The notes below the pieces were generated by a model. That model saw only the letters and a program-made list of their open reading frames with translations, searched no databases and was not told the origin of the DNA. The position numbers and the translations under genes are program-made. Shown here piece by piece: positions 32,868-39,051 of a stretch of DNA of 39,051 nt (position 1 is its first letter; each line of letters opens with the position of its first letter). The DNA is from DASSTJ01 sp035707965 (GTDB taxonomy: Bacteria > Actinomycetota > Actinomycetes > Actinomycetales > Angustibacteraceae): assembly GCA_035707965.1 (NCBI GenBank), contig DASSTJ010000004.1, forward strand, positions 1-39,051. Reading direction: 5' to 3'.

Positions 32868-33541
32868 CCGCGGCGGCGGCCAGCCAGCCAACCGACGAGC
32901 ACGCCCGCCAGCGCGATGCCGGCGCCGACGAGGGCAGCCGCCAGAGGGTTGGCCAGGGCGCCGGGCGCGCCGGCTGGCGGCGCTGGCGGCCGGAACACCT
33001 GTCCGGCAGCGGGCGCGATGACGGCCGGCCCACCGACGACCGGCTCGGCTGGCGCCGGTGCGGAAGGAGCCGCTTCCGGAGCAGCGACCACGGCCGCACG
33101 CTTGCCCGTGATGACGTCGTCGACGTTGCCGAAGAACTGCCCGGCCATCTTCTTGGAGACGCTGGTGAGCATGCGCTGGCCGACGCCTCCCACCATGCCG
33201 CCCACCACGGCGTCCGCGTCGTAGTCGAGCCGCGAGGTGCCATCGCCGACGTCGGAGATCGTGACCGGCACCGACACCTCGATGGTGCCTGGCGCCCCGG
33301 CGCCGTGCGCCTTGAGCACGAACGAGCTCGGCACCTGCTTCTCGTGCAGCGACACCTCGCCCTCGTAGGTGCCCTTGATGGAGGCCACACCGGCGGTGAT
33401 CGTCATGCGGTAGCGGTCCTCGCCCACCGCCGTGAGGGACTCGCAGCCGGGGATCGTGCTCGACAGCACCGCGGGGTCGGTGAGCGCGGTGTAGACCGCA
33501 TCGGGGCTGGCGTGGAGGACGGCGGACCCGGTGACCTTCAT
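32864..33541 (-). CDS. coxG: CoxG-like SRPBCC protein with C-terminal membrane anchor
   Basis: CoxG proteins accompany molybdenum CO dehydrogenases and related hydroxylases and help couple them to the membrane electron-transport chain. This 225-residue protein has an SRPBCC ligand-binding domain (1-150; GSAVLHASPDAVYTALTDP at 5-23, IPGCESL), a Pro/Ala-rich linker (155-190), and a C-terminal hydrophobic helix (about 195-218) ending in GRRRG, a membrane anchor. It overlaps coxL by ATGA. Its presence predicts that the Mo hydroxylase donates electrons to a membrane quinone rather than to NAD. Confidence 0.9.
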   Translation of the reverse strand: MKVTGSAVLHASPDAVYTALTDPAVLSSTIPGCESLTAVGEDRYRMTITAGVASIKGTYEGEVSLHEKQVPSSFVLKAHGAGAPGTIEVSVPVTISDVGDGTSRLDYDADAVVGGMVGGVGQRMLTSVSKKMAGQFFGNVDDVITGKRAAVVAAPEAAPSAPAPAEPVVGGPAVIAPAAGQVFRPPAPPAGAPGALANPLAAALVGAGIALAGVLVGWLAGRRRG

Positions 33542-36021
33542 CGAGCGGACTCCTTCTGCTGGGGCTTCTTCTCGTTCTGGCGGGTGGACGGCACGTCACC
33601 GTGCTCGTGGGCTGCCCGCAGCGCGAAGAGCTCGCTGGGGCTGATGGGCATGCGGTCGATGCGGAAGCCCTCGGCGTCCTCGATGGCGGAGGCGAACACG
33701 GCCATGCCCGGGATGACGCCGGCCTCGCCCGCACCCTTGATGCCCAGCGGGTTCAACGGGGACGGCGTCTGCAGGTGGTCGATCTCGATCTCGCGCGGGA
33801 CCTCGGTGGCGTACGGCATGAGGAAGTCCATGAAGGACGCGTTGAGCAGCTGCCCGTGCTCGTCGTACTCCATGCGCTCGTACAGCGCTCCCCCGACACC
33901 TTGCGCCACGCCACCGTGCACCTGACCCTCGACGATGCGGGGGTTGATGACCGTGCCGCAGTCGTGCACGACGCAGTAGCGAAGGATCCGGATCTCGGCG
34001 GTGAGCGGGTCGGTCTCGACGACGCAGGCGTGCATGCCGCTGGCGAACGTGGACTGCTCGGGCGAGTAGTAGCCCGTCGCCTCGAGCCCCGGCTCCTCCC
34101 CCTCGGCCACGGGCGGCTTGCTGATGTCGCCGACCGCGAACTGGGTCGCGGCCTTCGACGCCTCGTCGAACGCGTAGCGCAGCGGGTTCGACAGCACGGC
34201 GATCGTGCCGAGGGACAGCGACGTGCCCGGCGAGCCCGGCGCGGTTCCCTTGACCCGGGCGACGCCGTCGACGAGCTCGAGGTCGTCCTCCGAGACCTCC
34301 AGCGCCTCGGCGGCGATCTTCAGCGCCTTGGCGCGCACCTTGCCGGCCGCCACGTGCATCGCCGAGCCGCTCATCACGGCGGCGCGCGAGGCGAACGTGC
34401 CGACCGCGTAGCGGAACCGCCGGGTGTCGCCGGTCACGACCTCGACGTCGCGCATGTCCACCCCGAGCTGGTCGGCGACGACCTGCGCGAACGCGGTCTG
34501 GTGCCCCTGGCCCTGGGTCGTGAGCCCGGTGGCGGCCTTGACCTTGCCGGACGTCTCGACGACGACGTGGGCGCCCTCGTAGGGGCCCGGACCCGTGCCC
34601 TCGACGTAGCAGGCCAGACCGATGCCGACCTGGCGGCCCTCGGCCCGGGCCTGCTCGCGGTAGGACTCGAACTCGTCCCAGCCCACGAGCTTCTTCAGCT
34701 TCTCCATGCCCGCCGGGTAGTCGCCCGAGTCGTAGATGACCGGCCGACCGTCCTGGAAGATCAGGTGGTGGTCGTAGGGCATCTCCTCCGGCTGGATGAA
34801 GTTGCGCTCCCGCACCAGCGTCCGGTCGAGGCCCAGCCTGTCGGCGATGGCGTCCATGGTGCGCTCCATCGCGAAGACCGCCTGGGGCCGGCCGGCACCG
34901 CGGTACGGCGTGACGATCACCGTGTTGGTGTACATCGAGTAGTACTGGCAGCGGTAGGCGCCCGGCTTGTACGGGCCCACCACCTGCGTCGAGGTGATGA
35001 TCGGGATGATGATCCCGTACGGCGTGTAGGCGCCGTTGTCGTGCCAGAACGTGAAGTCGAACGCCAGCAGCCGACCCGAGTCGTCGAAACCGACGGTCAC
35101 CTCCTGCTGCTGCGCCCGCTCGTGAGCCGCGGACACGAAGTGCTCGCGCCGGTCCTCCGTCCACTTCACCTCGCGCGCCACCCCGGCCCGGGCCAGCCGC
35201 CGGGCCGCCCACGGCACCAGGACCTCCTCCGGCCACGGGTGCACGATCTTCACGCCGAAGCCGCCGCCGACGTCGGGAGCGATGCACTCGACCTTGGTCA
35301 GGTCCAGGCCGAGCTTGGCAGCCACGGCAGCACGGACGGACGTCGACGCCTGGGTCGACGTGTAGACCCGCACCGACCCCTCGTCGGTGCTCCACGTGGC
35401 GTAGACGCCCTTGCCCTCCATCGGCATGGACGCCGAGCGCTCCACGAACAGGTCGAGCGTCAAGGTGTGCGGGGCGGCGGCGAGAGCGGCCTCCACGTCG
35501 CCGACCTCCTGCAGCACCTGCGCGGCGACGTTGTCGGGGACGTCCTCGTGCACGGCGTGGACGGCCTCGCGCGAGGCGTCGAGGCCGACGACCGGTGGCA
35601 GCACGTCGTACTGGACGACGATCCGCTGGCACGCGTCCTCGGCCACGTAGCGGTCGCGAGCGACGACCATGACGACGGCCTCGCCGACGTGGTTGACCTC
35701 GTCCTTGGCCAGCGCGTACGGGGTGCGCGGCGAGTGCAGGCCGGGGTGCGGGATGAGAAGCGGCAAGGGCTCGCTGACGTGCGTGCCCTCCTGCTCGTCC
35801 GACTCCAGCAGGTCGTCGTAGGTGTAGACGGCGACCACGCCGTCGACGTCCAGCGCCTGGCTGACGTCGATGTCGACGACCCGCGCGTGCGCGTGCGGCG
35901 TGCGGACGAAGGCGACCTCGAGCGCGTCCTGGCCGAGGTCGTCCAGGTAGCGTCCGTCGCCGCGCAGCAGACGGGGGTCCTCGGAACGGGTGACCGGCTC
36001 GCCGAGGGAACGCGTGGTCAC
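33538..36021 (-). CDS. Molybdenum hydroxylase large subunit (CoxL/aldehyde oxidase family)
   Basis: The 827-residue Mo-pterin subunit of a xanthine-oxidase-family hydroxylase. Cofactor motifs include DVGGGFGVK near 264-272, TQGQGHQT, and the catalytic glutamate loop IKGAGEAG near 760-767. The active-site loop reads TPYRGAGRPQA near 369-379. True CO dehydrogenase (form I) has a Cys-containing AYRCSFR loop that binds copper, so this is not a CO dehydrogenase but a hydroxylase of an organic substrate. With a uracil-type permease and barbiturase beside it, uracil/thymine is the best guess. The GTG start overlaps the small-subunit stop (GTGA, 36018-36021). Confidence 0.9.
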   Translation of the reverse strand: MTTRSLGEPVTRSEDPRLLRGDGRYLDDLGQDALEVAFVRTPHAHARVVDIDVSQALDVDGVVAVYTYDDLLESDEQEGTHVSEPLPLLIPHPGLHSPRTPYALAKDEVNHVGEAVVMVVARDRYVAEDACQRIVVQYDVLPPVVGLDASREAVHAVHEDVPDNVAAQVLQEVGDVEAALAAAPHTLTLDLFVERSASMPMEGKGVYATWSTDEGSVRVYTSTQASTSVRAAVAAKLGLDLTKVECIAPDVGGGFGVKIVHPWPEEVLVPWAARRLARAGVAREVKWTEDRREHFVSAAHERAQQQEVTVGFDDSGRLLAFDFTFWHDNGAYTPYGIIIPIITSTQVVGPYKPGAYRCQYYSMYTNTVIVTPYRGAGRPQAVFAMERTMDAIADRLGLDRTLVRERNFIQPEEMPYDHHLIFQDGRPVIYDSGDYPAGMEKLKKLVGWDEFESYREQARAEGRQVGIGLACYVEGTGPGPYEGAHVVVETSGKVKAATGLTTQGQGHQTAFAQVVADQLGVDMRDVEVVTGDTRRFRYAVGTFASRAAVMSGSAMHVAAGKVRAKALKIAAEALEVSEDDLELVDGVARVKGTAPGSPGTSLSLGTIAVLSNPLRYAFDEASKAATQFAVGDISKPPVAEGEEPGLEATGYYSPEQSTFASGMHACVVETDPLTAEIRILRYCVVHDCGTVINPRIVEGQVHGGVAQGVGGALYERMEYDEHGQLLNASFMDFLMPYATEVPREIEIDHLQTPSPLNPLGIKGAGEAGVIPGMAVFASAIEDAEGFRIDRMPISPSELFALRAAHEHGDVPSTRQNEKKPQQKESAR

Positions 36022-36566
36022 TTCTCGCCCTTCGTCAGCTCAGCGGCACGCAGGACCGCCTTCTTGATGTTCTGGTAGCCGGTGCACCGGCAGAGGTTGC
36101 CACTCACCGCCTCGAGCGCGTCCTCCTCGCTGGGATCGGGGTTCTCCTCCAGGTAGGCGGCGATCGTGGTGACGAACCCCGGTGTGCAGAAGCCGCACTG
36201 GAGGCCGTGGCAGTCGCGGAACGCCTGCTGCACCGGGTGCAGGCTGCCGTCCTGCGCCACGAGGCCCTCGACCGTCGTGACCTCGTGGCCGTCCACGCTG
36301 GCCGCCAGCGTCAGGCAGGAGCGCACCGGCGTGCCGTCGAGCAGCACGGTGCAGGCACCGCACACCCCGTGCTCGCAGCCGACGTGCGTGCCGGTGAGCC
36401 GAAGGTCGTGCCGGAGGAAGTCCGACAGCAGCCGCCGCGCCGGCACCTCCACCTCGCGCGTGAGTCCGTTGACCCTCAGCCTCACGGTCACCCGCTGCTC
36501 GACCGCCCCGTCGTCGAGCGGCTCGGCCGCGGCCGACGTGTCGCTGAAGATGGCGTGCTGGCTCAT
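36018..36566 (-). CDS. Molybdenum hydroxylase small [2Fe-2S] subunit
   Basis: A 182-residue protein carrying two [2Fe-2S] clusters: plant-type C64, C69, C72 and C84 (GCEHGVCGACTVLLDG) and the alpha-helical cluster C124, C127, C159 and C161 (CGFCTPG and CRCTGYQ). It relays electrons from the Mo site to the FAD subunit. An N-terminal tail of about 24 residues precedes the ferredoxin domain and has no signal-peptide features. It is coupled by four-base overlaps on both sides. Confidence 0.96.
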   Translation of the reverse strand: MSQHAIFSDTSAAAEPLDDGAVEQRVTVRLRVNGLTREVEVPARRLLSDFLRHDLRLTGTHVGCEHGVCGACTVLLDGTPVRSCLTLAASVDGHEVTTVEGLVAQDGSLHPVQQAFRDCHGLQCGFCTPGFVTTIAAYLEENPDPSEEDALEAVSGNLCRCTGYQNIKKAVLRAAELTKGEK

Positions 36567-37477
36567 GCTGCGTGTCCTTCGTCGTCGGTGAGGCGGTGCG
36601 GTCCGTCCTGAGCGCGCGATGCGGCGGTGCGGACGGCTCGCTCGGTGAGGACGGCGACCAGCTGGCTGCGGTACTGAGCGCTGGCGTGGATGTCGGCGTC
36701 CGTCGGCACCACCTCGCGCGCGAGCTCGCCGACGGCCGCCCAGTCGGCGTCCGCCACCACGCTGCCGGCGACCGGTGCCGAGAGGTCGAGCGGAGCCGGG
36801 GAGTCGCCCGCCGACAGGTAGCCGGCGCGCACCCGCCCCACGCGGCCCTCGTCGTCCAGGCTCACGGTGGCGACCACCCCGCAGACGGCGTAGTCGCCGT
36901 GACGGCGGGCGACCTCGACCATGGCGCTGCCCGTGCCGGCTGGCAGCGTCGGGAACACAGCAGCGACCGCCAGCTCGTCCTCGGCCAGCGAGGTCTCGAG
37001 GGGGCCGACGAACAGCTCCGACGCGGGCACCTGGCGCTCGCCGCGCACGGAGGCGGCGACGACGTACCCGCCCACCATCGCGAGCACGGCGGGCATCTCC
37101 GCCGACGGGTCGGCATGGCAGATGCTCCCCACGGTCGTGCCGCGGTTGCGGATGGTGGGGTGGGCGACGTGCTGCAGCGTCTCGCGAAGGAGGGGCAGCG
37201 CCGCGAACGCCGCGGCGTCGCGCTCGAGGTCGCGGTGGCGCACGAGCGCCCCGATCCGGACACCGTCAGCGGTGACGCCGACCTCGTCCAGCCCCGCGAC
37301 CGCGTTGATGTCGACCAGGTGCTCAGGCGAGGCCAGCCGCATCGACATGACGGGTAGCAGGCTCTGGCCTCCGGCCAGGACCTTGGCGTGCCCGCCGCGG
37401 CCGAGGAGGTCGTGCAGGAGGGCCACCGCCTCCTGCACGTCCCGCGGCCGGTGGTACCTGAAGGGCGCCGGTTTCAT
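36563..37477 (-). CDS. Molybdenum hydroxylase medium FAD subunit
   Basis: A 304-residue FAD-binding subunit. It has the FAD motifs AGGQSLLPVM (about 36-45) and TTVGSICHADPSAEMP (about 107-122), the latter the counterpart of the usual TIGG..AHADPA segment. It accepts electrons from the [2Fe-2S] subunit and passes them on, likely to a quinone with CoxG. The ATG at 37477 gives the expected MKPAPFRYHRP start with AGGA eight bases upstream; the longer frame to 37669 is not supported. Gene order FAD, Fe-S, Mo is the cox order. Confidence 0.95.
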   Translation of the reverse strand: MKPAPFRYHRPRDVQEAVALLHDLLGRGGHAKVLAGGQSLLPVMSMRLASPEHLVDINAVAGLDEVGVTADGVRIGALVRHRDLERDAAAFAALPLLRETLQHVAHPTIRNRGTTVGSICHADPSAEMPAVLAMVGGYVVAASVRGERQVPASELFVGPLETSLAEDELAVAAVFPTLPAGTGSAMVEVARRHGDYAVCGVVATVSLDDEGRVGRVRAGYLSAGDSPAPLDLSAPVAGSVVADADWAAVGELAREVVPTDADIHASAQYRSQLVAVLTERAVRTAASRAQDGPHRLTDDEGHAA

Positions 37478-37514
37478 GGACCGATCCTGCCACCTGCCCC
37501 CCGGTCCCTCCTTA

Positions 37515-37607
37515 TGCAGAGTTGCCCAGACGACGGCCGTGAGTCGGCAAGGCACGCTGCTCGAGACTCCTGGACAGGGCCCTCTCGGCGACTGCAGCGG
37601 CTCTGCA
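37515..37607. promoter_or_regulatory. CTCTGCA half-sites upstream of the Mo hydroxylase operon
   Basis: TGCAGAG (37515-37521) and CTCTGCA (37601-37607) flank 79 bases in the gap before the FAD subunit gene. The same heptamer is in the hyuA candidate operator. No convincing -35/-10 pair was found in this gap. Confidence 0.25.
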
Positions 37608-37637
37608 GCCCGGGTGACGACCGTCGCGGACGCACGA

Positions 37638-37669
37638 GTGGGCGGCACCGGCGCACCGGTACCGCCCAC
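37638..37669 (-). terminator. Terminator hairpin after the NCS2 permease
   Basis: Arms GTGGGCGGCACCGG (37638-37651) and CCGGTACCGCCCAC (37656-37669) pair along 14 bases with one mismatch around a CGCA loop, about 19 bases past the permease stop. This separates the permease transcript from the Mo hydroxylase operon. Confidence 0.75.
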
Positions 37670-37688
37670 CCCGAGCTGCCGTCAGAGG

Positions 37689-39051
37689 TCAGCGACGCTG
37701 ACCGTCGTCCGGCTCCTGCTCGTAGACGTCGCCGCTGCTGACGACGTTGAGCGTCTGGTCGACGCGCTCGGCGTCGGCCCTCTGCCGCAGGTGCTCCGGA
37801 GCCAGCGCGTGCGCCAGGTGGTACCCCACGACCACGACGATCGTGCCCAGCGCGATGCCCGAGAGGCTGAACGTGTCGCTGAACTTCAGGCTCGTGTCAC
37901 CGATCGCGATGATGATGCCCGCGGCCACCGGGACGAGGTTCAGCGGGTTGCCGAAGTCGACCCGGTTCTCCTTCCAGATCTTGGCGCCCAGGAGACCGAT
38001 CATGCCGTAGAGCACGACCGTGATGCCGCCCAGCACACCGCCCGGTGTGGCGGAGATGACCGCGCCGAACTTGGGCGAGAAGCCGAACAGGATGGCGACG
38101 GCGGCCGCCACGAAGTAGGCGGCTGTCGAGTAGACCCTCGTGGCCGCCATGACGCCGATGTTCTCGGCGTAGGTGGTGGTCGGGGAACCACCGACAGCGC
38201 TCGCGACCACGGTGCCCACGCCGTCCGCGGCGATCGCCCGTCCCATGTACGGGTCGAGGTCGGCACCCGTCATCTCGGCGACAGCCTTGACGTGTCCGGT
38301 GTTCTCGGCGATCAGCGCGATGACGGCCGGCAGCACGAGGAGCACGAACGCCCACTTGATGTCGGGCAGGTGCCAGCCCACCAGCGGGTTGCCGTCAGGG
38401 CCGAGCGTCCCGCTCTTGGGCGGGAAGCCGATCCAGTCGGCCGCCTTCACGCCGTCCCAGTTCACTCGCCAGTGCGTCGTCACCTTGCCGGCGCCCGCGT
38501 CGAAGGACGTGATCTGACCGAACGCCTTGTCGAAGACCCACGACAGCACGTAGCCGATCACCAGGGCCAGGAAGATCGCGATGCGGCCGGCGAACCCACG
38601 GAAGCCGACGCCCATGACGATGACGCTCGCCATGACGATGAGAGCGATCCACTGGTCCTGTGGCCAGTAGACGTTCGCGACCACCGGCGCGAGGTTGAAC
38701 CCGATGAGCATGACCACGGCGCCGGTGACCACGGGCGGCAGGACCTTGTAGACCACGCCCGAGCCGAGGAAGTGGATGATCACGCCGACGATCAGCAGGA
38801 CGACGCCGGCGATGAGGATCGCGCCGGTGACCGACGCCGAGTCGCCCTCCTGCGCCCGGATCGCCGCGACACCGCCGACGAAGGCGGCGGACGTCCCGAG
38901 GTAGCTCGGGACCTTCCCGTTGACGATCAGCAGGAAGATGATCGTCGCCACACCGCTCATGAGCACGGCGAGCTGGGGGTTGAGCCCCATGATGAGCGGG
39001 AAGACGAACGTGGCACCGAACATGGCCACCACGTGCTGGGCTCCGAGCCCG
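37689..39051 (-). CDS. NCS2/NAT family permease, uracil-type, 5' end missing
   Basis: A nucleobase:cation symporter-2 protein whose start lies beyond base 39051; the coding frame continues through the window end (GLGAQHVVAMFGAT, typical of an internal N-terminal segment). About 453 residues are visible with some twelve hydrophobic helices. The substrate region reads ENTGHVKAVAEMTGADLD, and the family signature is TTTYAENIGVMAATRVYS, which is the form seen in UraA/RutG-type uracil permeases rather than the QNxGxxxxT form of xanthine/urate carriers. This supports a pyrimidine substrate for the island. The cytoplasmic C-terminus is charged. Confidence 0.92.
   Translation of the reverse strand, partial: GLGAQHVVAMFGATFVFPLIMGLNPQLAVLMSGVATIIFLLIVNGKVPSYLGTSAAFVGGVAAIRAQEGDSASVTGAILIAGVVLLIVGVIIHFLGSGVVYKVLPPVVTGAVVMLIGFNLAPVVANVYWPQDQWIALIVMASVIVMGVGFRGFAGRIAIFLALVIGYVLSWVFDKAFGQITSFDAGAGKVTTHWRVNWDGVKAADWIGFPPKSGTLGPDGNPLVGWHLPDIKWAFVLLVLPAVIALIAENTGHVKAVAEMTGADLDPYMGRAIAADGVGTVVASAVGGSPTTTYAENIGVMAATRVYSTAAYFVAAAVAILFGFSPKFGAVISATPGGVLGGITVVLYGMIGLLGAKIWKENRVDFGNPLNLVPVAAGIIIAIGDTSLKFSDTFSLSGIALGTIVVVVGYHLAHALAPEHLRQRADAERVDQTLNVVSSGDVYEQEPDDGQRR

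Noticed and set aside
33538..36021. Calling the large Mo subunit a CO dehydrogenase
   Set aside because: The active-site loop lacks the copper-binding Cys of form I CoxL.
1..39051. tRNA/rRNA genes, CRISPR arrays, transposases, prophage or integrase genes
   Set aside because: None was recognised on either strand by reading; the only repeats are the short hairpin elements reported.

Overview
This is a 39 kb piece of a high-GC (about 70%) actinobacterial chromosome. Evidence for this: the gene order hisF, hisI, trpE, a Trp-associated membrane protein, an HGxxPAAW-type protein, trpC, trpB, trpA, lgt, gltB and gltD; the absence of trpF beside trpC (actinobacteria usually use the bifunctional PriA); frequent GTG starts; and eleven stop/start overlaps of exactly four bases. 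The genus cannot be fixed from the sequence. No rRNA, tRNA, CRISPR, IS element or phage gene was seen. No intergenic stretch exceeds 300 bases. The longest are 37478-37688 (211 b), 31647-31830 (184 b), 10273-10428 (156 b), 9227-9350 (124 b) and 26595-26696 (102 b), and their contents are listed as features where anything could be seen.

Region 1 (1-20.8 kb) is core biosynthesis, almost all on the minus strand and read from high to low coordinates. It starts with an EamA permease coupled to hisF, followed by a heterodimeric ABC exporter. Next is a two-gene unit of an FAD oxidoreductase plus PduO-type cobalamin adenosyltransferase. A long hisI-trpE-Trp_oprn_chp-HGxxPAAW-CD225-DUF2752-trpC-trpB-trpA-lgt-gltB-gltD run completes it (gltD is cut by the window start). 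One DinB-fold gene sits on the plus strand, divergent from hisI. trpD, trpG and PriA are not in the window.

Region 2 (21.5-39.05 kb) reads as an accessory catabolic island for pyrimidine-like rings. It holds an NCS2 permease with a uracil-type signature (cut by the window end) and a molybdenum hydroxylase set coxM-coxS-coxL-coxG. An ornithine-carbamoyltransferase-family enzyme lies on the plus strand, divergent from hyuA-hyuB (ATP-dependent hydantoinase/oxoprolinase family). These are followed by an NmrA-like oxidoreductase, a class III CoA-transferase, a fused AccD/AccA-like carboxyltransferase, carbamate kinase, and a barbiturase/cyanuric-acid-hydrolase-family ring-opening amidohydrolase. 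A CGNR zinc-finger protein and a strong bidirectional terminator mark the border with region 1.

Working model (inference): uracil or thymine is imported, hydroxylated by the Mo enzyme to barbiturate, and opened by barbiturase to ureidomalonate. The carbamoyl part is recovered through the carbamoyltransferase and carbamate kinase as ATP, NH3 and CO2. The malonyl part is activated by the CoA-transferase and processed by the carboxyltransferase. No amidase-type ureidomalonase and no arginine deiminase are present, so the carbamoyltransferase/kinase pair and HyuAB are candidates for an uncharacterised branch of the oxidative pyrimidine pathway. Two related inverted/direct repeat elements form the 3' ends of two genes inside the island.
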